From: Sphingobacterium spiritivorum
GTDB lineage: Bacteria; Bacteroidota; Bacteroidia; Sphingobacteriales; Sphingobacteriaceae
NCBI RefSeq assembly: GCF_016724845.1
Contig: NZ_CP068082.1
Location: 1,240,001 to 1,304,000 of the forward strand
Reading direction: 5' to 3'
DNA: 64,000 nt
Under the pieces are notes generated by a model that saw nothing but the letters and a program-made list of their open reading frames with translations, had not been told where the DNA came from and ran no database searches. Below, piece after piece: positions 17,907 to 27,047 of the stretch. Position 1 is the stretch's first letter. Each line of letters opens with the position of its first letter. The position numbers and the translations under genes were made by a program.

Positions 17907-18872
17907 CTAAAGTCCTTGATTGGTCTTTGTGAAATACTTTTCGAGAACCCGCAATGCGATAAGATCTTCTAATTTCCTGTTATTAAACTGTTGAATGTAC
18001 TGATGTGCATTATCAATAATTTTTTCGGCTTCATGAGGATGATCAATATAATAATGCAGCTTTTCTTCCAGATCTGAATAATCATCTTTAATCTGTATGT
18101 AATGGAAATCCGGAATCAGTTTGCCTTCCATAAACCATGTTTCATATTTCGGCAAAGGCATTACCGCAACTGAATTGGAAGACATGATCCATTTGAGATT
18201 TGTAGCGACATCGTTCCCTTCGAGAGACAGAATAAACTTATAATCCAGGTGCTGTTGAATAGAAATAGGTTTACTGTACCATTCCGGATGATCATTATCC
18301 ATCACGACGCTCCCCAGATCACACAGCTGATGACCAAAGTACAATTCAAAGAAGCGTTTGCGGTGTTGTTGGTATGCCGCAAATCTTCCGATCAGTATAT
18401 TCTTTTTATTTCTGAACGGAATATCATCCCGGATAAAGTTGAAGTGCCGGATCTTATCCAGATTAAGTAAGACAGCATGTCTATTATCTCCTGCGATGGG
18501 TCTGCTTTTCACTATTGCGGGATATTCGGGAATATCCACCACATCACCTGGAATCATCTGCAGCCTGAGTTTAGAATCAAAATAGCGTACATACTCTTTG
18601 GTATCAAAGTAATATACCCGGATTTTTTCAGGAATTTTAAAATCAGCTATTGGAATAGCCGAAGAAGCCAGGGAAGTATTCTCCTGAAGTTTATTGTAAT
18701 AATTCACCCGCTCTTCCAATACTTTACTGTCGAATTTATATGCTGACTGAAGTTTGGACTTCAAGCGGGATCTATACCAGAATGAATTAGGAATCTCTCT
18801 TAAAAGCGCTTTAAAATAATAGGCGATCTTAAAATTTTTATTCTTAAAAACGATCCGTTTTATATTGATCAT
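17907..18872 (-). CDS. CAP10/GT90-type glycosyltransferase (LpsA-like)
   Basis: A 321-residue protein of the lipopolysaccharide A / CAP10 glycosyltransferase family, which adds xylosyl or glucosyl units to surface glycans. The diagnostic block is YKFILSLEGNDVATNLKW followed by MSSNSVAVMP (about residues 215-245). RPIAGDNRHAVLLNLDKIRHF earlier is also typical. No signal peptide is present, so it acts at the cytoplasmic face. The start overlaps the end of rdgB by 4 bp, so the two are translationally coupled, though the pairing looks fortuitous. The acceptor is unknown. Confidence 0.87.
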   Translation of the reverse strand: MINIKRIVFKNKNFKIAYYFKALLREIPNSFWYRSRLKSKLQSAYKFDSKVLEERVNYYNKLQENTSLASSAIPIADFKIPEKIRVYYFDTKEYVRYFDSKLRLQMIPGDVVDIPEYPAIVKSRPIAGDNRHAVLLNLDKIRHFNFIRDDIPFRNKKNILIGRFAAYQQHRKRFFELYFGHQLCDLGSVVMDNDHPEWYSKPISIQQHLDYKFILSLEGNDVATNLKWIMSSNSVAVMPLPKYETWFMEGKLIPDFHYIQIKDDYSDLEEKLHYYIDHPHEAEKIIDNAHQYIQQFNNRKLEDLIALRVLEKYFTKTNQGL

Positions 18873-19444
18873 AGGGATTTTAGAAAACCTGTCAGTGCCT
18901 TGACAGCTATAGAACGATGACTGATTCCATTTTTTTCATCTGCACTCATTTCTGCAAAAGTCTTGTCATATCCGTCCGGAATAAAAATAGGATCATATCC
19001 GAATCCTTCGGCTCCTCTCCTCTCAGAAATAATCGTTCCTGTGATAGCACCTTCAAAGAAATGCTGTTGTTCATTCAGAAATAAGGATATAACTGTGCGG
19101 AATCTGGCTTTACGGTTTTCACTGTCTGCTAATTTTTCAAGGACCAGATCAATATTACGTTCCATATCTCTTGATCCCGAGTAACGGGCTGAATATACAC
19201 CCGGTTCATTATTGATTGCTTCGATTTCTAATCCTGAGTCATCTCCGAAACAATATAAGCCATATTTATTTACAAGATAATCTGTCTTCTGCTTTGCATT
19301 TTCTTCAAAGGTATCTCCGGTTTCGGGAATATCATCCTGACAGTTGATATCATCCAGACTTTTTATCATAAAAGCATCCCCTACTATGGCGCGGACTTCA
19401 TCCAGTTTATGTGCATTATTTGTTGCAAAAATTAATTCGATCAT
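18869..19444 (-). CDS. rdgB: XTP/dITP diphosphohydrolase (non-canonical purine NTP pyrophosphatase)
   Basis: A 191-residue Ham1/RdgB family enzyme that removes dITP and XTP from the nucleotide pool. The start LIFATNNAHKLDEVRAI contains the family ATxNxxK substrate loop. DIPETGDTFEENAKQK and CFGDDSGLEIEAINNEPGVYSARYSG carry the metal-binding acidic residues, and GFGYDPIFIPDGYDKTFAEM with SHRSIAVKAL closes the active site. The length equals the family norm. A near-consensus -7 element (TTAATTTG) lies 5 nt before the ATG. Confidence 0.96.
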   Translation of the reverse strand: MIELIFATNNAHKLDEVRAIVGDAFMIKSLDDINCQDDIPETGDTFEENAKQKTDYLVNKYGLYCFGDDSGLEIEAINNEPGVYSARYSGSRDMERNIDLVLEKLADSENRKARFRTVISLFLNEQQHFFEGAITGTIISERRGAEGFGYDPIFIPDGYDKTFAEMSADEKNGISHRSIAVKALTGFLKSL

Positions 19445-19483
19445 ATGTACAAATTAAAAAATAAAAATTAAGAAAAGACGCGT

Positions 19484-19505
19484 CCGGCTAAAATACTTTA
19501 GCTGG
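19484..19505. terminator. Possible hairpin between rdgB and the gene at 19544-20098
   Basis: CCGGCTAAA (19484-19492) and TTTAGCTGG (19497-19505) form a 9-bp stem with one G-U pair and a 4-nt loop. On the minus strand it would follow the 184-residue ORF and is trailed by a loosely T-rich tract, so a weak terminator is possible. Confidence 0.35.
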
Positions 19506-19543
19506 AAAACGTATTCTCAATACAAAAAGATTATTGAAGCTGA

Positions 19544-20098
19544 CTAAGAAGCTATAAAAGTCTTGAATTCTATCCAGAATGCCTTTTTCTTCTCTATATC
19601 TACAAACATTTCCTCAAAACTATAAGTATTGAATACCGTGGCGACACGACCTTTCATATAAGAGTTATGCGGTATATGCGGTAAAACAAGAGAGGTAGGT
19701 TCAACGCCCAGCAGAATAATTTTTGTAGGAGTGAAAAACTGCATAATGCGTTTGAAATCATTTGGATTGTGTGGATTTGCCAGATTGACAACTGCCACAT
19801 CAGACGGGGTAAGCTGGAGTGCACCAATGGTTTTGACAAATGCTTCCTGAGCGCCTGCCGAGAAATACGGATACTCCTGATAGCGTAAAATAAAGACGAT
19901 CCCTCTATCTTTATTTCCCTGATAAATAAACTCCTCCGTCACATCCGTTTTCACTTCTGCAGACAGAGGAGTCTGTATAGACGTTGCTTCCACAAATTCA
20001 TCCTTCTGACTATCCGCAAAGGACTGCCCGGCAGAAAACAATGTCTCTGACATAAGTGCTTTGATAGCAGCAGGATTATCGGTGAGCAAATTCTTCAT
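19544..20098 (-). CDS. Conserved protein of unknown function
   Basis: A 184-residue soluble protein with no signal or membrane helix. The C-terminal half alternates hydrophobic strands and helices (GIVFILRYQEYPYFS, DVAVVNLANPHNPNDF, TKIILLGVEPTSLVLP), suggesting a Rossmann-like alpha/beta fold. No catalytic motif is recognised. It lies 24 bp downstream of the deoxyhypusine-synthase-like gene in the same direction, so co-transcription is likely. I do not recognise the family. Confidence 0.6.
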   Translation of the reverse strand: MKNLLTDNPAAIKALMSETLFSAGQSFADSQKDEFVEATSIQTPLSAEVKTDVTEEFIYQGNKDRGIVFILRYQEYPYFSAGAQEAFVKTIGALQLTPSDVAVVNLANPHNPNDFKRIMQFFTPTKIILLGVEPTSLVLPHIPHNSYMKGRVATVFNTYSFEEMFVDIEKKKAFWIEFKTFIAS

Positions 20099-20122
20099 GT
20101 ATAGCGTATGCTAAAGTTAATT

Positions 20123-21103
20123 CTATTGACCCAATACGTAAGCAAATACCAAAGGCGCCACAATAGTCGCATCAGATTCAATAACAAACTTAGGTGTATC
20201 GATATCCAATTTGCCCCAGGTGATTTTTTCATTAGGAACAGCTCCTGAATATGAACCGTAAGAAGTTGTCGAATCCGAGATCTGACAGAAGTAAGACCAG
20301 AACGGAACATCTTCCCATTCCAGATCCTGATACATCATCGGCACCACGCAGATAGGGAAATCACCGGAGATACCACCTGCAATCTGAAAAAATCCTACCC
20401 CTTTACCGCTGGAGTTTTCACGGTACCATTCTGTCAGGTAGATCATATATTCAATACCGGACTTTACAGTGCTAGCTTTCAGATTTCCTTTGATTACATT
20501 CGCAGCGAAGATATTTCCTGTAGTAGAATCTTCCCATCCCGGACATATAATAGGCAGGTTCTTTTCAGCGGCAGCTACAATCCATGAATTTTTAGGATCG
20601 ATCTCGTAGTATTGTTCCAATACACCAGAATTTACGACCTGATATAAGAACTCATGCGGAAGGTAACGCTCACCTTTAGCTTCAGCTGCATGCCATACAT
20701 CCTCAAGGTGTTTCTGCAAACGACGGAAAGCTTCTTCTTCAGGAATACAGGTATCGGTAACACGGTTGTAGTGATTATCTAATAACTCTCTCTCCTGCTC
20801 AGGAGTCAGATCGCGATAGTTTGGAACTCTTTTGTAATGTGAGTGCGCAACTAAGTTCATCACATCCTCTTCCAGATTGGCTCCGGTACAGGAAATAATT
20901 GCAACTTTATCCTCACGGATCATCTCAGCTAAAGAAATTCCCAGTTCAGCAGTACTCATTGCACCACCTAAAGAAATTAACATTTTACCACCTTCGTTCA
21001 GATGCGCTTCATAACCTTTGGCTGCATCTACCAATGCTGCTGCATTGAAGTGAAGGTAATTTTTCTCAAGAAACTGAGAAATAGGACCTTTTTGTGTACT
21101 CAT
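20123..21103 (-). CDS. Deoxyhypusine-synthase-like protein (probable polyamine enzyme)
   Basis: A 326-residue NAD-dependent enzyme homologous to eukaryotic and archaeal deoxyhypusine synthase. The catalytic region SYSGAVPNEKITWGKLD contains Lys298, equivalent to the lysine that forms the imine with the aminobutyl group from spermidine. NAD-contacting stretches ISLGGAMSTAELG, ISCTGANLEED and CPGWEDSTTGN are present. Bacteria lack eIF5A, so the acceptor must differ. Bacterial members have been linked to homospermidine synthesis, transferring the aminobutyl group to putrescine. No polyamine gene is adjacent. A TACCTTTG promoter element precedes it. Confidence 0.85.
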   Translation of the reverse strand: MSTQKGPISQFLEKNYLHFNAAALVDAAKGYEAHLNEGGKMLISLGGAMSTAELGISLAEMIREDKVAIISCTGANLEEDVMNLVAHSHYKRVPNYRDLTPEQERELLDNHYNRVTDTCIPEEEAFRRLQKHLEDVWHAAEAKGERYLPHEFLYQVVNSGVLEQYYEIDPKNSWIVAAAEKNLPIICPGWEDSTTGNIFAANVIKGNLKASTVKSGIEYMIYLTEWYRENSSGKGVGFFQIAGGISGDFPICVVPMMYQDLEWEDVPFWSYFCQISDSTTSYGSYSGAVPNEKITWGKLDIDTPKFVIESDATIVAPLVFAYVLGQ

Positions 21104-21137
21104 GATAATTATTAATTATATAAAAATTAAGCAACAA

Positions 21138-21170
21138 CAAAGGTAATAATTTGGATTGAGGTAGGGTAAA
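21138..21170 (-). promoter_or_regulatory. Promoter for the deoxyhypusine-synthase-like gene
   Basis: On the minus strand, TTTA (21167-21170), a 21-nt spacer and an exact TACCTTTG (21138-21145) give a leader of about 30 nt to the ATG at 21103. Confidence 0.5.
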
Positions 21171-21220
21171 GATTTATGACTTTCTCTGCCAGTAAAAAGA
21201 GAATACTAAAAGTAGGATGA

Positions 21221-22318
21221 TCAGATCACCCAACTTTCACATTTCTTCAAATATTCCGGATCAATATCCGCTCCTATACCCGGTGTATCGCTTACCGAGA
21301 TCCGGTATCCGTCATATTGTACTCCTCCAATTACAGGATCTTCCAGATGTCCGACCATACATGTATCCAGATCATAGAATCTGACCGTTTTGGCAGCATA
21401 AGCAAAATGTACTTTCGCAGCTAAAGCCAGACGACTCTCCAACATACCTCCTATCATACACGGAATACCAAATTCTGCTGCAACAGCATCTATTTGTAAA
21501 GCCTCCGCAATACCTCCTGATTTTGAAAATTTGATATTGATATAATCGCAGGCATCTTCACTGCACAGTCGCTCAGCATCATAATGCGAGTACACAGATT
21601 CATCTGCCATAATCGGAACTATTGTTTCTGTCCGCAACTGCGGAAGCAAATGATCATTCCATGTCCGCATTGGCTGCTCACAGTATTGTATTTTAAACGG
21701 TTCCAGTCCCTGCAAAGCCTGTACAGCTTGTTCATATGACCAGCCCTGATTTGCATCAATCCGAACAGGCATATCAAAACCTACAGCTTTGCGGATGGCC
21801 TTGATGCGGTTAATGTCGGTCTGAGGATCTTTACCCAGTTTCACCTTCAATATCACGGCCCCTTCACGCTGAAGATCTGCGGCTTTTGCAGCCATTTCCT
21901 CCGGAGATGCTATACCCAGTGTGATATCAGTCGTAATATCCCGACGTTCTCCTTTTAGAAACTGATATAGCGGCAATCCTGCATGTTTGGATGCAAGATC
22001 AAATAAAGCACTGTCAAAAGCGCTTTTAATCGTTTTGTTTCCGGCAATATATAGATCCAGTTCAGCGAGGCGTTCGTGTATAGCCAGCGGATCTTTTCCT
22101 TTCCATAGTTTTGCAAAATCACGCGCCAGCACCAGACAGGTGTCCTGAGTCTCGCCTACAATCATCGGAAATGCAGAACACTCTCCCACTCCATATATTC
22201 CTTCATCTGTATTTACCCTGATAAAAGTGTTTTGGGCATAGTCCATTGTACCGGTCGCAATGACAAACGGTTCCATCGGAATACTTAGTCTATAAATCTC
22301 AATAGTCGTAATAACCAT
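21221..22318 (-). CDS. Dipeptide epimerase (L-Ala-D/L-Glu epimerase type), enolase superfamily
   Basis: A 365-residue enolase-superfamily enzyme of the muconate lactonising/dipeptide epimerase branch. The catalytic acid-base lysines are in ILKVKLG (Lys158-x-Lys160) and INIKFSKSGG (Lys263). The metal ligands are Asp188 (RIDANQGW), Glu214 (CEQPM) and Asp239 (ADES). The C-terminal DLDTCMV supplies the DxD that binds the dipeptide amino group, which favours epimerisation of L-Ala-D-Glu from recycled murein peptides. A peptidoglycan-recycling role is inferred; specificity in this family varies. It stands alone with its own promoter. Confidence 0.87.
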   Translation of the reverse strand: MVITTIEIYRLSIPMEPFVIATGTMDYAQNTFIRVNTDEGIYGVGECSAFPMIVGETQDTCLVLARDFAKLWKGKDPLAIHERLAELDLYIAGNKTIKSAFDSALFDLASKHAGLPLYQFLKGERRDITTDITLGIASPEEMAAKAADLQREGAVILKVKLGKDPQTDINRIKAIRKAVGFDMPVRIDANQGWSYEQAVQALQGLEPFKIQYCEQPMRTWNDHLLPQLRTETIVPIMADESVYSHYDAERLCSEDACDYINIKFSKSGGIAEALQIDAVAAEFGIPCMIGGMLESRLALAAKVHFAYAAKTVRFYDLDTCMVGHLEDPVIGGVQYDGYRISVSDTPGIGADIDPEYLKKCESWVI

Positions 22319-22337
22319 AATTTATTTGTTTACATCC

Positions 22338-22368
22338 CAAAAGTACAGAATGTTATTCCAATAACAGA
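22338..22368 (-). promoter_or_regulatory. Promoter for the dipeptide epimerase gene
   Basis: On the minus strand, TCTG (22365-22368), exactly 19 nt, then an exact TACTTTTG (22338-22345), about 20 bp before the ATG at 22318. Confidence 0.55.
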
Positions 22369-22517
22369 AGCTCCAGGCTAATAAAATACAAAATCAATTA
22401 TATTAGCCATATTTAATTAACAAAGAATCAATATAAATTAGATTTATTTGTGAATAATATAAAAATATAAGACTTTTATTCCTATATTAGCAAACTGATT
22501 ATATTTTTGAGGAGAAG

Positions 22518-25500
22518 ATGACAAACGAAAGAATAGAGAAAAAAGGACTTTACGACCCTGATTTTGAACATGACGCATGTGGTGTAGGCTTTGTAGCACA
22601 TATTAAAGGCCGCAAGTCCCACAACCAGGTTAAGGATGCCTTGACCATGTTAGAAAATATGGAACACCGCGGTGCCTGCGGTTGTGATCCGGAGAGTGGT
22701 GACGGTGCCGGGATTATGATCCAGCTGCCTCATGAGTTCCTGTGGGAAGAATGTATTTCATTAGGCATTCAACTCGAAGAGCCTGGTTATTATGGAACAG
22801 GAATGTTATTTCTGCCAAAAGAAGCGGAAATGAATACACTTTGCAGGAATACAGTCGTTGAAGCCTGTGAAGAACGCAATATGCGCTTTCTGGGATTTCG
22901 TACCGTACCTGTAAATCGGGAAGGCATAGGTCCGACTGCGCTCAGTGCCGAACCGGAGATCGTTCAATTCTTTGTAGCACGACCAGAAGGAGTGTTTAAC
23001 ACAGAAGAATTCGAACGCAAACTCTTTGTTCTGAGACGTCTCATCATTCAGAAAATCAAAAAACACCAAGAATATCCTCTCCCTATTTATATTGCCTCTC
23101 TATCCTGTAAGACTATCATTTATAAAGGCCAGCTTACAACTTATCAGGTAGGAACTTATTTTAAAGATCTGCGGGATCCTCGTGTTGTATCTGCTTTTGG
23201 TCTGGTACACTCCCGGTTCTCCACCAATACATTCCCTTCCTGGTCATTAGCTCAGCCTTTCAGACATATTGCCCATAACGGGGAAATCAATACACTTACC
23301 GGCAACTTAAACTGGTTCTATGCCGGTGTACGCTCGCTATCATCGCCTTATTTTACAGACGAAGAAATGCAGATTCTACTGCCGGTTGTAGACAAAGGTC
23401 AGTCTGATTCAGCCTGTCTGGACAATGTGGTAGAATTATTATTACACAGCGGCAGAAGTCTGCCTCATGTGATGCTGATGCTGGTACCTGAAGCCTGGGA
23501 TGGCAACACCCAGATGGATCCATTGAAAAAAGCGTTCTATGAATATCACGCAACACTGATGGAACCGTGGGACGGACCTGCAGCATTGTGTTTCACAGAT
23601 GGTAAAACTATCGGCGCAACATTAGATCGTAACGGATTAAGACCCTTACGTTATGCTATTACGTCAGATGACCGCGTAGTTGTTGCATCAGAAGCTGGAG
23701 CATTGCCTGTTCCTGAAAGCTTAATTATCCAAAAAGGCCGTCAACAGCCCGGAAAGATCTTTGTAGTCGACATGGAAGCCGGACGCATCCGCACAGATGA
23801 AGAAGTTAAAGGTGAACTTGTCCGCCAGCAACCTTATGGCGAATGGTTAAATAATTACAAAATCCGTCTGGAAGAACTGGCTGACCCGCGTGTCACCTAT
23901 ACTTACTTATCTAAAGAATCCGTTTTCAAATATCAGCAAGGGTTCGGTTACTCACGTGAGGATCTGGAAACAATTCTCGCACCGATGGCCCTTACCGGAT
24001 ATGAACCTATCGGATCTATGGGAACTGATGTACCGTTGGCAGTTCTGTCTGATCAACCTCAACATCTTTCCAGCTATTTCAAACAGTTCTTTGCTCAGGT
24101 TACCAATCCGCCTATAGATCCTATTCGCGAAAGACTGGTCATGAGTCTGGCGACATTTATCGGCAATGCCGGTAATATTCTGATTGAAGATAAAAAATTC
24201 TGTCACTGTGTGACATTGCAACATCCTATTCTGACTTCAAGCGAGCTGGAAAAACTTCGCTCGATCGATACGGGTGTATTTCAGGCGAAAACTTTACAAC
24301 TCTATTTCAAAGCAGACGGTAAACCGGGTTCACTGGAAGATGGCCTGGAAAGACTTTGCCGCTATGCAGATGATGCTGTACGTGACGGATTTGAAGTATT
24401 AATCCTTTCGGACAGAGCCATTGATTCACAACATGCACCTATTCCTTCCATATTGGCGGTATCTGCGGTGCACCACCACCTGATCAAAACCGGTAATCGG
24501 GGTGCTGTAGGTTTGGTAGTCGAAGCCGGAGATGTCTGGGAAGTACACCATTTTGCTTGTCTGCTGGCATTCGGAGCTACAGCAATCAATCCGTATATGG
24601 CACTTGCCAGTATCCGTACAATGAAAGAACAAGGACATCTGGACACCGACCTGACCTGGGATACTTTAAAGAAAAACTATGTAAAAGCTATCTGTGCAGG
24701 TTTATTAAAGATATTCTCCAAAATGGGAATATCGACTCTTCAATCGTATCACGGTGCTCAGATCTTTGAGGTACTGGGCATTGATAAATCTGTAGTGGAT
24801 CAATACTTCTGCGGATCTGTATCCCGCATTGGTGGTCTTTCATTAGACGATATTGCAACAGAAGTTTTGATCAAACACTGGACTGCATTCGGCAATTCAA
24901 GAGTGGAAAAGAATCTTCTTCCCGAAGGTGGTGTCTACCAGTGGAAAAGAAGAGGAGAAGGCCATCTCTGGAATCCGCAGACCGTACACTTATTGCAGCA
25001 GGCATGCCGCAATAACGATTACGAATCGTATAAAAAATATGCAGGTCTCATCAACAATCAAAAAGAGAAGATGTATACGCTTCGCGGCTTGCTGGACTTT
25101 GCAAAACATCGTACAGCTGTACCTATTGATGAAGTAGAATCTGCAAATGATATTATGAAGCGATTTGCTACAGGAGCGATGTCGCTGGGATCTATATCTA
25201 CCGAAGCGCACAGTACACTGGCTATTGCGATGAACCGTATCGGAGCTAAAAGTAATACCGGTGAAGGTGGAGAAGACGCTTCGCGCTTTATCCCTTTGGC
25301 AAATGGAGATTCTATGCGCTCGGCGATCAAGCAAGTTGCTTCTGCACGTTTTGGTGTGACGTCACATTACCTGACTGAAGCTGATGAGATACAGATCAAA
25401 ATGGCACAAGGTGCAAAACCGGGTGAAGGTGGTCAGCTGCCGGGGCATAAGGTGAACGACTTCATTGCCAGATTGCGTCACTCTACTCCGGGTGTAGGAC

Positions 25501-27035
25501 TGATCTCTCCTCCTCCGCATCACGATATTTATTCTATCGAAGATTTGGCTCAGCTGATCTTTGACCTTAAAAATGCAAACCGCAAAGCTCGTATCAATGT
25601 AAAACTGGTATCTAAAGCAGGTGTAGGTACGATCGCTGCAGGTGTTGCGAAGGCGCATGCGGATGTCATCCTTATTGCCGGATATGACGGCGGTACAGGA
25701 GCTTCTCCTATCAGTTCGGTCAAACATGCCGGATTGCCATGGGAGCTGGGTCTTGCAGAGGCGCATCAGACACTTGTACAAAACAAACTGCGCAGCCGTG
25801 TAGTACTACAGGCTGACGGGCAGATGAAAACCGGACGTGATATTGTGATTGCAACGTTACTCGGTGCTGAGGAATGGGGTGTTGCTACAGCAGCTCTTAT
25901 CGCCGGAGGTTGTATTATGATGCGTAAATGTCATCTGAATACATGTCCTGTGGGCGTAGCTACTCAGGATCCGGAATTACAGAAATTATTCTCCGGTAAG
26001 CCGGAAGATATTGTCAATCTGTTCCGCTTCCTGGCTGAAGAAATCCGTGAGACAATGGCGGAACTTGGTTTCCGTACCATCAATGAAATGGTTGGACGTG
26101 CACAGTTCCTCAAAAAACGTGAAAATATCCAACACTGGAAAGCTAAGAAAATTGATTTTTCAAGCATTCTGTATGTAGCCAGAAATTCTGCCGGTGAATC
26201 TCTTCACAATACGGAAGAGCAGGATCACGGTATGGGTATGATACTGGATTGGGGCTTACTTAAACAAGCGAAAGCGGCTTTCGAAAGCAAAACACCTGTC
26301 TTCGGCACATTTCCTGTAAAAAACACAGACCGTACGGTAGGTACCCTGCTTTCCAATGAGATATCCAAGGTATTCGGTGCGGAAGGGTTCCCGGATAACA
26401 CGATCAACTACAAATTTGAAGGTTCTGCAGGGCAGTCCTTCGGAGCATTCAATACAAAAGGGATTTCTTTTGAACTGGAAGGTGAAGCAAATGATTATGT
26501 AGGAAAAGGACTTTGCGGAGCTCAATTAGCTATTTATCCGACAAAAGACAGTCCATTAGTCGCACATGAAAATATTATCATCGGTAATGTGGCTTTATAC
26601 GGAGCAACTTCCGGACATCTCTTTATCAACGGTATGGCAGGAGAGCGATTTGCAGTGCGCAATTCAGGAGCGACAGCCGTAGTCGAAGGTATCGGAGACC
26701 ATGGTTGTGAATATATGACAGGTGGCCGTGCACTGATCCTGGGTCCTACAGGACGTAATTTTGCTGCCGGTATGAGTGGTGGTATTGCCTGGATATACGA
26801 TATCAACGGTACATTCAGAGAAAACTGTAATATGGAGATGGTAGATCTGGATCCGCTGGATACAGAAGACGAAACGACGATCATTGCCTTATTGAAGCGT
26901 CATATCCACCTGACCAAAAGCGAAAGAGCAAATTACATCCTTCAACATTGGGCAGCTGAGAAATCAAGATTTATCAAAGTATTCCCTCGCGAATACAAAA
27001 ATGTATTACTTAAAAAATTGGTAGAAGCTAAATAA
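22518..27035 (+). CDS. gltB: Glutamate synthase (NADPH) large subunit
   Basis: A 1505-residue glutamine amidotransferase-FMN enzyme that makes two glutamates from glutamine and 2-oxoglutarate. A short propeptide precedes Cys21 (HDACGVGF), the N-terminal nucleophile of the glutaminase domain (to about 430). A central domain follows (about 480-770), then the FMN/synthase domain (about 800-1190) with KPGEGGQLPGHKV. The 3Fe-4S ligands are in CIMMRKCHLNTCPVG near residue 1131. The C-terminal glycine-rich beta-helix (GSAGQSFGAF, GRNFAAGMSGG) covers about 1240-1490. An AGGAG Shine-Dalgarno-like run, rare in this phylum, precedes the ATG. gltD follows after 12 bp. Confidence 0.98.
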   Translation: MTNERIEKKGLYDPDFEHDACGVGFVAHIKGRKSHNQVKDALTMLENMEHRGACGCDPESGDGAGIMIQLPHEFLWEECISLGIQLEEPGYYGTGMLFLPKEAEMNTLCRNTVVEACEERNMRFLGFRTVPVNREGIGPTALSAEPEIVQFFVARPEGVFNTEEFERKLFVLRRLIIQKIKKHQEYPLPIYIASLSCKTIIYKGQLTTYQVGTYFKDLRDPRVVSAFGLVHSRFSTNTFPSWSLAQPFRHIAHNGEINTLTGNLNWFYAGVRSLSSPYFTDEEMQILLPVVDKGQSDSACLDNVVELLLHSGRSLPHVMLMLVPEAWDGNTQMDPLKKAFYEYHATLMEPWDGPAALCFTDGKTIGATLDRNGLRPLRYAITSDDRVVVASEAGALPVPESLIIQKGRQQPGKIFVVDMEAGRIRTDEEVKGELVRQQPYGEWLNNYKIRLEELADPRVTYTYLSKESVFKYQQGFGYSREDLETILAPMALTGYEPIGSMGTDVPLAVLSDQPQHLSSYFKQFFAQVTNPPIDPIRERLVMSLATFIGNAGNILIEDKKFCHCVTLQHPILTSSELEKLRSIDTGVFQAKTLQLYFKADGKPGSLEDGLERLCRYADDAVRDGFEVLILSDRAIDSQHAPIPSILAVSAVHHHLIKTGNRGAVGLVVEAGDVWEVHHFACLLAFGATAINPYMALASIRTMKEQGHLDTDLTWDTLKKNYVKAICAGLLKIFSKMGISTLQSYHGAQIFEVLGIDKSVVDQYFCGSVSRIGGLSLDDIATEVLIKHWTAFGNSRVEKNLLPEGGVYQWKRRGEGHLWNPQTVHLLQQACRNNDYESYKKYAGLINNQKEKMYTLRGLLDFAKHRTAVPIDEVESANDIMKRFATGAMSLGSISTEAHSTLAIAMNRIGAKSNTGEGGEDASRFIPLANGDSMRSAIKQVASARFGVTSHYLTEADEIQIKMAQGAKPGEGGQLPGHKVNDFIARLRHSTPGVGLISPPPHHDIYSIEDLAQLIFDLKNANRKARINVKLVSKAGVGTIAAGVAKAHADVILIAGYDGGTGASPISSVKHAGLPWELGLAEAHQTLVQNKLRSRVVLQADGQMKTGRDIVIATLLGAEEWGVATAALIAGGCIMMRKCHLNTCPVGVATQDPELQKLFSGKPEDIVNLFRFLAEEIRETMAELGFRTINEMVGRAQFLKKRENIQHWKAKKIDFSSILYVARNSAGESLHNTEEQDHGMGMILDWGLLKQAKAAFESKTPVFGTFPVKNTDRTVGTLLSNEISKVFGAEGFPDNTINYKFEGSAGQSFGAFNTKGISFELEGEANDYVGKGLCGAQLAIYPTKDSPLVAHENIIIGNVALYGATSGHLFINGMAGERFAVRNSGATAVVEGIGDHGCEYMTGGRALILGPTGRNFAAGMSGGIAWIYDINGTFRENCNMEMVDLDPLDTEDETTIIALLKRHIHLTKSERANYILQHWAAEKSRFIKVFPREYKNVLLKKLVEAK

Positions 27036-27047
27036 GGGGCAATTGTC

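Noticed and set aside
22502..22509. TATTTTTG just before gltB as a leaderless promoter
   Set aside because: The 8 nt between it and the ATG contain AGGAG, a Shine-Dalgarno-like run that would be pointless on a leaderless message; more likely a chance match in A+T-rich DNA.
25362..25781. 139-codon open frame antisense to gltB
   Set aside because: It overlaps the conserved FMN domain of gltB, is Cys/Arg-rich and has no motif.
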